Source: JAGVPT01 sp964439265
GTDB lineage: Bacteria > Bacteroidota > Ignavibacteria > UBA10030 > UBA8401
Length of the DNA: 64,000 bases
NCBI GenBank assembly: GCA_964439265.1
Contig: CAYTOA010000021.1
Coordinates: 3,600-67,599, forward strand
Direction: 5' to 3'
Within the stretch, counting starts at the first letter, position 1. Each line of letters starts with the position of its first letter. The position numbers and the translations under genes are program-made. Below the pieces are notes generated by a model. The model was not told the origin of the DNA, did not search any database, and was given only the letters and a program-made list of their open reading frames with translations. Shown one piece after another: positions 1-8,179 of this stretch.

Positions 1-637
1 GAACCGTCAACCTGGGATTGTCAATTGCCGCGGTCCCCCTCCCGACGACCACCGCATCATATTCCGAGCGAAGACGGTGAACGATCTTACGAGATTCTTT
101 CGACGATATCCATTTCGAGGTACCGTCATTCTTTGCGATGAAACCATCGCTTGTCTGCGCCACTTTCAGCGCAACAAAAGGAAATCCGGTCGTAATATAT
201 TTGACAAATTTATCGTTGAACTTTTCGGCTTCAGTCCTCAGAATACCGCTCACAACCTTTACGCCCGCACTGCGAAGAACGCCGATCCCTTTTCCGCTCA
301 CGAGCGGGTTTGGGTCCCCCATGGCAACAACAACCCTGGTTATTCCTTCCCGCACAATTGCATCGGCGCAGGGTGGTGTTTTGCCATAATGCGCACACGG
401 CTCGAGATTAACGTACATCGTGGCGCCGGAAAGGTCTGCGTGATGCGCCCGGGCGTCCCTGATCGCATTCACCTCGGCATGTGGGGCGCCGAATTTTTTG
501 TGATATCCCTTCCCTACAGCTCTTCCATGGAGAACAATGACGGCGCCCACGAGCGGATTCGGACTGACATTGCCGGCCCCCTTCGATGCAAGGGCAAAGC
601 ACTCGCGCATCCAATTCTCATCCTCCCGGCGGCTCAT
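1..637 (-). CDS. ribD: Riboflavin biosynthesis deaminase/reductase RibD, 3' part cut by window edge
   Basis: The first 212 codons of a RibD-type protein are present; the C-terminal reductase domain runs off the window. RibD deaminates the pyrimidine intermediate and then reduces its ribosyl side chain in riboflavin synthesis. The deaminase zinc motif is visible as PHAEVNAI followed by EPCAHYGKTPPCADAI, and the start of the reductase domain is visible after about residue 145 (KVAQTSDGFIAKNDGTSKWI). The ATG at 637 has a GGAG seven bases upstream. It lies 84 bp after the Gfo/Idh/MocA gene on the same strand. The family assignment is firm; only the completeness of the reductase half cannot be judged. 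Confidence 0.93.
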   Translation of the reverse strand, partial: MSRREDENWMRECFALASKGAGNVSPNPLVGAVIVLHGRAVGKGYHKKFGAPHAEVNAIRDARAHHADLSGATMYVNLEPCAHYGKTPPCADAIVREGITRVVVAMGDPNPLVSGKGIGVLRSAGVKVVSGILRTEAEKFNDKFVKYITTGFPFVALKVAQTSDGFIAKNDGTSKWISSKESRKIVHRLRSEYDAVVVGRGTAAIDNPRLTV

Positions 638-721
638 CGTGCACTCCGGCGTGAAACGAAACAGACATCACGGATCGCTTCGCATCCATTCCATGATGTC
701 TTCATAACCAATTGCGTATGC

Positions 722-1726
722 CTATTTAAAGTAGATTTCTTTTTTCTTCGCCGCCGATTGATAGATCGCATCGACAATTCTCATGCGCAGGACTGCTTCG
801 TCCGCCGTCGATATGACCTGGTGGATTCCGCGAACAGCGCCGACGAAGTGCTTCAATTCGTTCTCGTACGACCGCCGAAAGAGATTTTGAATGTCGTCGA
901 TCTTTCCTGGAGTAACGTTCACAATGCTCCCGTGCATTTCGCGGTGGATCTTCAGCGGATTGAGTTTTGCGCTCCCCTTGTCGCCGTAGACATTACAATA
1001 GAATAGCTCATTCTCGATATAAAAACTCCAGCTTACTTCGATGGTGATCGTCGCACCGTTCTTCATGAACAGGAAGACAGCGGCCGAGTCTTCGACCCCG
1101 GGAGTTGCATGAGAATACGTAGAAGCATCGACACGTTTGAGTTCGGGGTAGCCGATCATCCACAACGCAAGGTCCAGCATAACGATGCCAAGGTCGAGGA
1201 AAACCCCGCCGCCGGATTTATCTTTATGTCCCATCCAGCTGCTCTGGTCGGTAAGTTTCTTCAGCCATCCGGCTTTGATATAAAATACTTCTCCGAGGTC
1301 GTTGTTCTCGATGAAACTCCGGAGAATCATCGTATCCGGGCGAAAGCGGTTGTTCATACCAACCATCACCTTTTTCTTTGCCTTTTTCGCAGCGTCGGCA
1401 ATGGACACGGCTTCCAGATATTTCCGCGCGATCGGTTTTTCGACAAAGATATCCTTCTTTGCATCGAGACACGCGACAGCAACTTCTTTGTGCGCGTTCG
1501 TCGTCACGCAAATATCCACGGCGTCCAGCTCTTCGGCCTGAAGCATTTCCTGAACGTCGGAGTAGTAGCGTTTGATGCCGTACTTTTCGGCGAGAGCCCG
1601 CGCGCGCGACCTGTCCTTATCGCATACGCAGGTTATCGTTGCATCGGGAATTTTGGTGAGAATAGGAAGGTGAAAAACCTGTGCAATCCAACCTAATCCA
1701 ACAATTCCAATTTTCGCTTTTTCCAT
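722..1726 (-). CDS. Gfo/Idh/MocA family NAD(P)-dependent oxidoreductase
   Basis: A 334-residue two-domain dehydrogenase. The N-terminal Rossmann fold shows GIVGLGWIAQVFHLP near residue 10, and the family EKPIA motif, whose Lys is catalytic, is near residue 95. The C-terminal half is the alpha/beta substrate domain. Family members oxidise or reduce sugars, inositols and related compounds; the substrate cannot be read from sequence. An in-frame TTG at 1735 would add three residues, but the ATG at 1726 has a more usual spacing from the AAAGAG ribosome site. It sits 28 bp after dxs and may be cotranscribed with it. Confidence 0.85.
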   Translation of the reverse strand: MEKAKIGIVGLGWIAQVFHLPILTKIPDATITCVCDKDRSRARALAEKYGIKRYYSDVQEMLQAEELDAVDICVTTNAHKEVAVACLDAKKDIFVEKPIARKYLEAVSIADAAKKAKKKVMVGMNNRFRPDTMILRSFIENNDLGEVFYIKAGWLKKLTDQSSWMGHKDKSGGGVFLDLGIVMLDLALWMIGYPELKRVDASTYSHATPGVEDSAAVFLFMKNGATITIEVSWSFYIENELFYCNVYGDKGSAKLNPLKIHREMHGSIVNVTPGKIDDIQNLFRRSYENELKHFVGAVRGIHQVISTADEAVLRMRIVDAIYQSAAKKKEIYFK

Positions 1727-1754
1727 TGTTGGCAATGCTCTTTAACGGAAGTTA

Positions 1755-3713
1755 TTACAACGCGCGGCGCTCAACGGTCCTTTCGTGAGAAGGATGAGCC
1801 TCGCAAAACTCTTTCACGACGCCTGCGATTCCCCTGGGATCAAGTTTTACAATTTGATACAGTTCGTTCGGCGTTCCGTGTTCTATAAATCCATCGGGCA
1901 GGCCATGGACGAGTATGTGGACGTCTCGACGATTCATCGTAGACAGAGTTTCCAATACCGCGGCTCCGAATCCCCCAACAACAGAGTTCTCTTCGACAGT
2001 AACGATGCGGTCGAATTTTTCGAGAAGTCGTTCGAGGAGCCGTTTGTCGATCGGCTTGATAAACCGCATATTGACAATTTCTGCCAAGATGCCTTCTTTG
2101 GCCAGCAGATCTGCCGCCGCAAGCGAGTTGTAGGCCATCGTACCAACGGTGAGAATTGCGACATCGTTTCCGGTTCGCAGTATCTCGCCCTTTCCGATTT
2201 CTATTTTTTCAAAGCCCTTCTTTAGCGGCACCCCGAATGCATTCCCCCGAGGATATCTCACCGCAACGGGGCCGCCGCGATGTTCGACCGCCGTGAAGAG
2301 CATGTCCCTCAATTCACTTTCATCTTTCGGCGCCATCACCACCATCCCGGGGATACATCGCAAATATGACAAGTCGAACGCCCCATGATGCGTAGGTCCG
2401 TCTGCACCGACAAGCCCGCCCCGATCCAAAACAAAGACAACGTGCAGATTCTGAAGGGCGACATCGTGGATGATCTGGTCGAAAGCCCTTTGTAGGAATG
2501 TGGAATAGATGGCCGTGACGGGTATGTATCCTTCAGTGGCGAGGCCTGCTGCAAACGTCACCGCATGCTGTTCAGCAATGCCAACGTCGAAGAACCGCTC
2601 AGGCATTGCTTTCTGTAATGCTGTCAATCCTGTCCCGTCCGGCATTGCGGCAGTAATTCCGACTACTTTGGGGTTCTCCTTGCAGATCTGGACAAGCGCA
2701 TCTCCGAAGATCGCGGTGAACGACGGCGGAGCGTTCGGATTCTTCGGCGAAATTCCTGTAACTTTGTCGAAGGGCGTAACGCCGTGCAGCCGGGTTACTT
2801 CCTTCTCAGCAGGTCCATATCCCTTTCCTTTCTCGGTGATCGCGTGGATAAGAATCGGACCTTTCAGATCTTTGACATGTCGCAGAATTTCGACCAGTTT
2901 TACAACATTGTGACCGTTAAAGGGACCGAAGTAGCGAAATCCCAGTGCCTCGAACAGCATCCCGGGAGTGATGACCGCTTTCAGTCCCTTCTCGACATGC
3001 TGTGCCACGGAGCGGAGCCGGTCTCCGAATGTATCCAGCTTACCCGTCAGGTCCCAGACATTTGATTTGAATTTATTGTAGCTGGGATGGGTCAGCACTT
3101 CTGCGAAGTAATTATGGAACGACCAGAGATTCGGGGCAACGGAAGAAAGGGAAACCATCCGATTGTCGTTGAGAACGACGATCATATCCTTCTTGAGAAG
3201 CCCTGCGTTATTCATCGCTTCATATGCCATCCCACCCGTCAGCGAGCCGTCTCCGACAACGGCAACGATTTTATAATTCTCGTGATTGAAATCGCGCGCG
3301 GCAGCCATTCCAAGAGCGGATGAAATTGCTGTGCTCGCATGACCGGCGCCGAACGTATCGTATTCGCTTTCGCTTCGCTTCAGAAATCCGCTGATGCCGT
3401 GCAGCTGCCGAATGGTGTGAAGCCTGCCCTTCCGGCCGGTCAATATCTTATGGGGATACGCCTGATGGCCGACATCCCAAACCAATTTGTCCTTCGGCGT
3501 ATCGAAAACATAGTGTAATGCGACCGCGAGTTCAACTGCACCAAGTCCTGCACCGAGATGCCCGCCGGTCTTGGAAATTGAGTCTACGAGAAATTCCCGT
3601 ATCTCTTTGGACAGAGTTCGAAGGTCTTTAACCTCTAATTTTCTGAGATCGGAAGGGGTGTCAATTTTGTGAAAGAATTTTGTCGGTTCGTCTGCCATTA
3701 TCTTCTCATTCAT
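1755..3713 (-). CDS. dxs: 1-deoxy-D-xylulose-5-phosphate synthase
   Basis: A 652-residue thiamine-diphosphate enzyme that condenses pyruvate and glyceraldehyde-3-phosphate, the first step of the MEP isoprenoid pathway. The thiamine diphosphate/metal motif GDGSLTGGMAYEAMNNAG lies near residue 155, the N-terminal GGHLGAGLGAVELAVALHYV is typical, and the C-terminal transketolase domain ends in HGLPDGFIEHG. Length is normal for Dxs. The ATG at 3713 overlaps the xseB stop as ATGA; a second in-frame ATG at 3698 preceded by GAGAAG is a possible alternative. The gene order xseA-xseB-dxs is common in bacteria and here all junctions are translationally coupled. Confidence 0.96.
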   Translation of the reverse strand: MNEKIMADEPTKFFHKIDTPSDLRKLEVKDLRTLSKEIREFLVDSISKTGGHLGAGLGAVELAVALHYVFDTPKDKLVWDVGHQAYPHKILTGRKGRLHTIRQLHGISGFLKRSESEYDTFGAGHASTAISSALGMAAARDFNHENYKIVAVVGDGSLTGGMAYEAMNNAGLLKKDMIVVLNDNRMVSLSSVAPNLWSFHNYFAEVLTHPSYNKFKSNVWDLTGKLDTFGDRLRSVAQHVEKGLKAVITPGMLFEALGFRYFGPFNGHNVVKLVEILRHVKDLKGPILIHAITEKGKGYGPAEKEVTRLHGVTPFDKVTGISPKNPNAPPSFTAIFGDALVQICKENPKVVGITAAMPDGTGLTALQKAMPERFFDVGIAEQHAVTFAAGLATEGYIPVTAIYSTFLQRAFDQIIHDVALQNLHVVFVLDRGGLVGADGPTHHGAFDLSYLRCIPGMVVMAPKDESELRDMLFTAVEHRGGPVAVRYPRGNAFGVPLKKGFEKIEIGKGEILRTGNDVAILTVGTMAYNSLAAADLLAKEGILAEIVNMRFIKPIDKRLLERLLEKFDRIVTVEENSVVGGFGAAVLETLSTMNRRDVHILVHGLPDGFIEHGTPNELYQIVKLDPRGIAGVVKEFCEAHPSHERTVERRAL

Positions 3714-3961
3714 TCCAAATCCATCAACTCTATTTTGCTGTTCATATCTTTGCTGAGCTTTTTAACTCTGAGCTCGGCCTTCGAGAGAGTCTCCATGCAC
3801 TCTTTTGAGAGTGCAATTCCCTCTTCGTACAATTCAATCGCATTTTCGAGAGGAGTCTCCCCCTGTTCAAGGGAATCGACGATCTTTTCCAATCGGGAAA
3901 GGGATTGTTCGAACGTTCGTTTCGATGCTTCTTTTTTTGCAGGAGCCATCGCTTGCCTCAT
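3710..3961 (-). CDS. xseB: Exodeoxyribonuclease VII small subunit
   Basis: An 83-residue protein with the conserved XseB core (FEQSLSRLEKIVDSLEQGE, then LENAIELYEEGIALSKEC). It forms the helical small subunit of exonuclease VII, which degrades single-stranded DNA from both ends. An Ala/Lys-rich N-terminal extension of about 15 residues precedes the core. It overlaps xseA by four bases upstream and dxs by four bases downstream (ATGA at both ends), so the three genes are almost certainly one transcript. Confidence 0.94.
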   Translation of the reverse strand: MRQAMAPAKKEASKRTFEQSLSRLEKIVDSLEQGETPLENAIELYEEGIALSKECMETLSKAELRVKKLSKDMNSKIELMDLE

Positions 3962-5163
3962 TTCTTTTTCCGGACCGACTCTACGACAGATTCGGCGCTG
4001 CCGTCATGGAACTGCACTGTGAGTCGGTCTTTTTCCGAAATCTCACCGGCCGAAGGAACGATCGATCCGCCCCGATACACGATCGTGTAGCCCCGCTTGA
4101 GCGTCAACTGCGGGTCAACGGACTGAACCCTCTTTGTATACGACTGAACTTGCTGCCGCACAAATCCCAGACGGTGCGCCGTACTCTGATGCAGCCGGTG
4201 TTCAAGATCATCGATCAATTGGCCCCGCTGGCGGAAGAGATCCAGCGGTTTATTAAAAGAGTAGCTTCCAACCAGAGTGTGAACTTTCTCTCTTGAGGAA
4301 TGCAGCCGGTTAATCACCAGATTTTCAATAGTATAGGAAAAATTACGAAGAATATCAATAATCTCATTTCGGTCCTTCACCACAAGTTCCGCGGCTGCAG
4401 ACGGTGTGGGCGCCCGCAAATCCGCTACGAAGTCGCTGATGCTGAAATCAATTTCGTGTCCGACGGCGCTTACAACCGGTATCCCGGACGCATAAATTGC
4501 CCGCGCGACGATCTCTTCATTGAACGCCCAGAGGTCTTCCAACGAACCTCCCCCCCTTCCGACGATGATCACATCGATGCCCGGCAGTGTGTTGAGATCG
4601 CGAATCGCCTGTGCAATTTCTTCAGCGGCGCCTATTCCCTGTACTTTTACCGGCGCGACAATAACTTCCAGCGCCGGAAACCGCCGTCTCAATACGTTCA
4701 GCATGTCCTGGATCGCCGCTCCGGTGGGCGACGTCACGATTCCGATTTTCTGGGGATACAAAGGAAGCGGCTTCTTATGGACATCGTCGAAAAGCCCTTC
4801 GGCGTTCAGTTTTTGTTTGAGCCGGTCAAACGCCAACTGCAATTCGCCCGCCCCGACCGGTTGAAGCTGGAGACAATCGATCTGGTAATTTCCGCGAGGC
4901 TCGTACACTGTAATGTTGCCACGCACGATGACCTTCAGGCCATCGCTCGGTCGGAAGATGAGTTGGGCAACCCGGCTTCTCCACATCACTGCCGACAACT
5001 GCGCCCCTTCGTCCTTCAGCGTAAAATACATATGCCCGGACGTATGGAGCTTGAAGTTTGAGATTTCACCTTGCACCCAGATTTCACTGAATCCTCGTTC
5101 AAGAACTCCTTTGATACGACGGGTGATATCGGTAACCGACACAATATTTTTCTCTTCAGGCAT
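3958..5163 (-). CDS. xseA: Exodeoxyribonuclease VII large subunit
   Basis: A 401-residue protein with an N-terminal OB fold (SEIWVQGEISNFKLHTSGHM) and the catalytic core after residue 130 (PLYPQKIGIVTSPTGAAIQD, VGRGGGSLEDLWAFN, SAVGHEIDFSISDFVADLRA). It is the nuclease subunit of exonuclease VII, acting in single-strand DNA degradation and repair. It is the first gene of the xseA-xseB-dxs run. AGAGG lies 15 bases before the ATG, and a TTGAAA/TATATT pair spaced by 16 ends only about 9 bases before it, so the leader would be very short if that promoter is real. Confidence 0.95.
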   Translation of the reverse strand: MPEEKNIVSVTDITRRIKGVLERGFSEIWVQGEISNFKLHTSGHMYFTLKDEGAQLSAVMWRSRVAQLIFRPSDGLKVIVRGNITVYEPRGNYQIDCLQLQPVGAGELQLAFDRLKQKLNAEGLFDDVHKKPLPLYPQKIGIVTSPTGAAIQDMLNVLRRRFPALEVIVAPVKVQGIGAAEEIAQAIRDLNTLPGIDVIIVGRGGGSLEDLWAFNEEIVARAIYASGIPVVSAVGHEIDFSISDFVADLRAPTPSAAAELVVKDRNEIIDILRNFSYTIENLVINRLHSSREKVHTLVGSYSFNKPLDLFRQRGQLIDDLEHRLHQSTAHRLGFVRQQVQSYTKRVQSVDPQLTLKRGYTIVYRGGSIVPSAGEISEKDRLTVQFHDGSAESVVESVRKKK

Positions 5164-5390
5164 AGTAAAATAATATACCTCTTATTGTGCGAATTTCAAA
5201 AAGAGGATGCCATTCCTTGCCATCGGCACAAGTGTCACCGATACCATGACTTCTCAATTTAGACTATGAACAATCTGGTCAAGAGGATTGCTGAACAGCA
5301 AAATCCATCGCATCACTTTTTGATGTCCAACGGGCCATTTTTGCAGAACTCTTCATCTTTATGTATATTGACGTACCAAAAGGAGGAAGC
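5164..5390. other. Divergent intergenic region between xseA and bshB1
   Basis: These 227 bases separate the divergent xseA and bshB1 genes and hold no convincing ORF. A sigma70-like pair facing bshB1 is listed separately. A weaker pair facing xseA lies within the last 50 bases before its ATG. No terminator or riboswitch-like structure was seen. Confidence 0.5.
5341..5369 (+). promoter_or_regulatory. Candidate promoter for bshB1
   Basis: TTGCAG at 5341-5346 and TATATT at 5364-5369 are separated by exactly 17 bases and end 21 bases before the bshB1 ATG, leaving room for the AGGAGG ribosome site. Identified by eye only. Confidence 0.45.
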
Positions 5391-6110
5391 ATGAAATTGG
5401 ATGTCCTGGCTATCGGCGCCCACCCCGACGACATTGAATTGTCGTGTGCAGCCACGGTGGCAAAGCTTGTTAAAGGTGGAAAGAAGGTTGCTCTCCTGGA
5501 CTTGACGCAGGGTGAGCTCGGAACCCGCGGGTCAAAAGCAATCCGAGAACGGGAAGCGAAGAATGCGGCAAATATCCTTGGCGTTGAGTTCCGTGACAAT
5601 TTAAAGATTCCCGACGGCAACATTGAACTCAACAAAACAAATATTACTCACGTAATAGAAGTGTTGCGGAGCTTCCAGCCTACTGTTATCCTCTTCCCGC
5701 ACTCGCTTGAGCGGCATCCTGACCATGAACACGCTTACCGGCTGTGCAAGGAAGCATGGTTCTTCGCCGGCCTTGAAAAAATTTCAACGAGAGTGAACGG
5801 GAAGAGGCAAGAGCCTTTCCGCCCGAAGAAGTATTTCCACTACATGCAGAAATACGAGTTTACCCCTTCGTTCATTGTCGATGTTTCGGACGTCTATGAT
5901 ATTAAGGCAAAAGCTCTGTCGGCATTCGAGTCCCAGTTCTATAATCCGCACAGCAAGGAGCGTGAGACACGCTTGTCATCGAAACTCTTCCTTGAATCCA
6001 TCCGAGCACGGGACATGCATCATGGCAGCCTCATCGACGCTGCGTTCGGCGAACCGTTTTATTCGATTGAGCCCTTAGGATTGCGCTCATTTTTCGACCT
6101 GGTTTTCTGA
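5391..6110 (+). CDS. bshB1: BshB1-type GlcNAc-malate deacetylase (bacillithiol biosynthesis), PIG-L family
   Basis: A 239-residue PIG-L/LmbE zinc deacetylase. The metal-binding AHPDD motif is at residues 9-13 and the second motif HSLERHPDHEHA is near residue 105. Closest in pattern to BshB1 (LDVLAIGAHPDDIELSCAA start, TQGELGTRG), which removes the acetyl group from N-acetylglucosaminyl-malate in bacillithiol synthesis. The ATG at 5391 has a near-perfect AAAGGAGG; an earlier in-frame ATG at 5361 lies in the -10 box of the candidate promoter and is rejected. bshA and bshC are not in the window, so the bacillithiol role rests on family resemblance. Confidence 0.85.
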   Translation: MKLDVLAIGAHPDDIELSCAATVAKLVKGGKKVALLDLTQGELGTRGSKAIREREAKNAANILGVEFRDNLKIPDGNIELNKTNITHVIEVLRSFQPTVILFPHSLERHPDHEHAYRLCKEAWFFAGLEKISTRVNGKRQEPFRPKKYFHYMQKYEFTPSFIVDVSDVYDIKAKALSAFESQFYNPHSKERETRLSSKLFLESIRARDMHHGSLIDAAFGEPFYSIEPLGLRSFFDLVF

Positions 6111-6270
6111 AAGATCGAGTTTCACTTTTTTTAGTTCCAATACGACCAACCGTCAAATCTTTTCACTTTTACGAATGAGTTTCTCGTTTTCGAATCTAAA
6201 AGTGTTCAATCGTGGTTGATAAGAGGAACTCTTTCACTGGCATGGTTGTTGAGGATATGGTAAGCAAAGT
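6111..6270. other. Intergenic region before the copper island
   Basis: 160 bases between bshB1 and the first gene of the metal-efflux island. AT-rich, with an imperfect CTTTT...AAAAG inverted pairing around 6170-6205 but no clear terminator or promoter. Confidence 0.3.
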
Positions 6271-6711
6271 ATGATTTTATCGTCTAAACATAGTATCAGA
6301 GCAGCCCGAGTCTTCGTCATCCTCTTCTTGGCGGCGAATTCCGGATTCACTGCGGTCATTCGCCAGTGCACTATGGCACCCATTCAAGCAATGGATTGCT
6401 GCGCAGCTTCAAGTGATCGTGATGGTTCTCCACTGAAGGGATCTCATTCTCAGGGAGAGACAGCATTCACCGGAGTTGCTTCCGATTGCCATTTATCGAC
6501 CGTCGTCGGAGGATTGGCAAACGTTACCGCGCTGCTTGAAAAACAGAATTCCATCCGCACCGCAAGCATAGTTTCGCCGAACCCGCTGCTCTCCGATCCA
6601 ACATCGTTCGACTCTCATTCTTCGCAATCTGTTCAATTCGCAACCCCCTCTCTTGCATTCTCTCCCTCTTCTGTGGAGAAGTGTGTCCTTAATTCCACCT
6701 TTCTTATCTAA
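6271..6711 (+). CDS. Small exported Cys-containing protein ahead of the Cus efflux genes
   Basis: A 146-residue protein of no family I recognise. It starts with a signal-peptide-like stretch (RAARVFVILFLAANSGFTAV), followed by a Cys/Met cluster CTMAPIQAMDCCA and a later single Cys (DCHLS). The rest is rich in Ser, Thr and Asn and has little predicted structure. Position directly upstream of CusC/CusB/CusA homologues and the CxM...CC pattern suggest a periplasmic metal-binding or metal-responsive accessory, but this is inference. The ribosome site is weak (GAGGA 16 bases before the ATG), so the start is uncertain. Confidence 0.55.
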   Translation: MILSSKHSIRAARVFVILFLAANSGFTAVIRQCTMAPIQAMDCCAASSDRDGSPLKGSHSQGETAFTGVASDCHLSTVVGGLANVTALLEKQNSIRTASIVSPNPLLSDPTSFDSHSSQSVQFATPSLAFSPSSVEKCVLNSTFLI

Positions 6712-6737
6712 CTCAATCCTCCTTTTCCTGCAAGGCT

Positions 6738-6762
6738 AAAGGGCATATTGTTTCCCTTTTTG
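6738..6762 (+). terminator. Weak terminator-like hairpin upstream of the CusC gene
   Basis: AAAGGG (6738-6743) pairs with CCCTTT (6754-6759) across a 10-base loop and is followed by a short T run. The stem is only six pairs, so it may be an attenuator, a weak terminator or chance. Confidence 0.25.
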
Positions 6763-6869
6763 TGCCTGCAGACTGTTATCCCAAGCACTTTCATTGTTTC
6801 TTTGAAATGACACGCGGCGGGAACGATTAATCCGATCTCAAGAGCTCAATAAGAAAAGGAGATCAGCAA

Positions 6870-8153
6870 ATGCTGAGAGTTAATAGGATACTTTTTATTG
6901 CGTTAAGTTTTATTGGAGCGATTACACTGCAGGCACAAGTTTCGCCTACGCTGAGTCTTGACGACCTTGTAGCTGAAGCTCTCCGGAACAACCCCCAGCT
7001 TCGATCCGCACGGAACGAGACGGCGGCCGCAAGAACAAAAACAAGTCAGGCGACGTCGTGGGATGCCCCGCAAGTCGGGGTTGAATTTTATCAAACGCCT
7101 ATTCAATCTTTTCCCAATCCGATAAAGAACGGAATGGAGACGGATTACTTCGTCCAGCAGATGATTCCCTTCCCGGGAAAGATATCAGCCATGAGCGAAG
7201 CGGCCGACAATAATGCAGGGATGGTCGATCAGGAATACAAGGCGCTGGAACGTAGAATTATCCGCGATCTAAAATCAGCTTACTTCGAGCTTTTTCATGT
7301 ACAAATGAAAATCCAGGTTAACTCGGAAAATCTCGAGCTGATGAAAAAATTCACGGAGATCACCCGAAAACAGTATGAGGTGGGCATGGGCCAGCAGGCA
7401 GACATCTTACGCGCTCAGACCGAACTCTCAACTCTCATTAACGAAGGCGTCAATCTTCTGAAAGAAAAAAAAGTTGTGGAATCGATGATCAACACGACAT
7501 TGAGCAGACCGGCCAATGCATCATTAGGGCACGTCCCAGACGTTGAGTATACGGCTCCTGATTGGACTTTCGAACAGCTTCACCAGCTTGCTCTTGAGAA
7601 TCGGCCGGAGCTGAAGGGAATGAACTTCAGCATCGATATGAACAAAGCAGAATTGTCCGGTTCAAAGCGGGAATACTACCCGGATATCATGGCGCGTGTT
7701 ATGTACAAGAACATGTCCGACACGAAAAATGATTTCTGGGCTGCAATGGTTGGAATCAATATTCCCTTAGCTTTTTGGTCGAGCGGAAAATACACTGCCA
7801 AAGTGGAAGAAAATGAGCTCAATGTTCGCAAATCAGAGGATGACCTGGCGAGCATGCAAAACATGGTTTCGTTTGAAGTTCAGGACGCCCTGGTAAAAGT
7901 TCAATCCAATTACAATCTTGTTCTCCTCTATAAGAACACCACCATCCCTCAAGCAGATCAAACATTGCAGGCAACGCTGTCTGCTTATCAAACCGGGAAA
8001 ACGGAATTCTTGATGGTGATCGATGCCTTTCGGATGCAGCTGATGACAAAATTGGATTTTCATATGGCGGTAATGAATTATATGGCAAGTCAGGCTCAGT
8101 TGGAACAGGCAGTGGGCCTGGATATTGCACAGATTTCAGAACGAGCACGCTAA
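6870..8153 (+). CDS. TolC-family outer membrane factor (CusC-like)
   Basis: A 427-residue outer membrane efflux protein: signal peptide in the first 22 residues (ending LQAQ), then two OEP repeats with the usual long coiled-coil helices (LSLDDLVAEALRNNPQLRSA near residue 28; ALENRPELKGMNFSIDMNKA near residue 240). It would form the trimeric exit duct of a tripartite metal pump. It is the first gene of cusC-cusB-cusA-like order, with 26 bp to the adaptor gene. The ATG has a strong AAGGAGA. No lipobox is visible, unlike enteric CusC. Confidence 0.88.
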   Translation: MLRVNRILFIALSFIGAITLQAQVSPTLSLDDLVAEALRNNPQLRSARNETAAARTKTSQATSWDAPQVGVEFYQTPIQSFPNPIKNGMETDYFVQQMIPFPGKISAMSEAADNNAGMVDQEYKALERRIIRDLKSAYFELFHVQMKIQVNSENLELMKKFTEITRKQYEVGMGQQADILRAQTELSTLINEGVNLLKEKKVVESMINTTLSRPANASLGHVPDVEYTAPDWTFEQLHQLALENRPELKGMNFSIDMNKAELSGSKREYYPDIMARVMYKNMSDTKNDFWAAMVGINIPLAFWSSGKYTAKVEENELNVRKSEDDLASMQNMVSFEVQDALVKVQSNYNLVLLYKNTTIPQADQTLQATLSAYQTGKTEFLMVIDAFRMQLMTKLDFHMAVMNYMASQAQLEQAVGLDIAQISERAR

Positions 8154-8179
8154 ATTTTATTCAGAAAGAGCAGGCAACG

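Noticed and set aside
77..1006. 309-residue plus-strand reading frame
   Set aside because: It is antisense to ribD and the Gfo/Idh/MocA gene, has no recognisable motif, and both antisense genes are clear family members.
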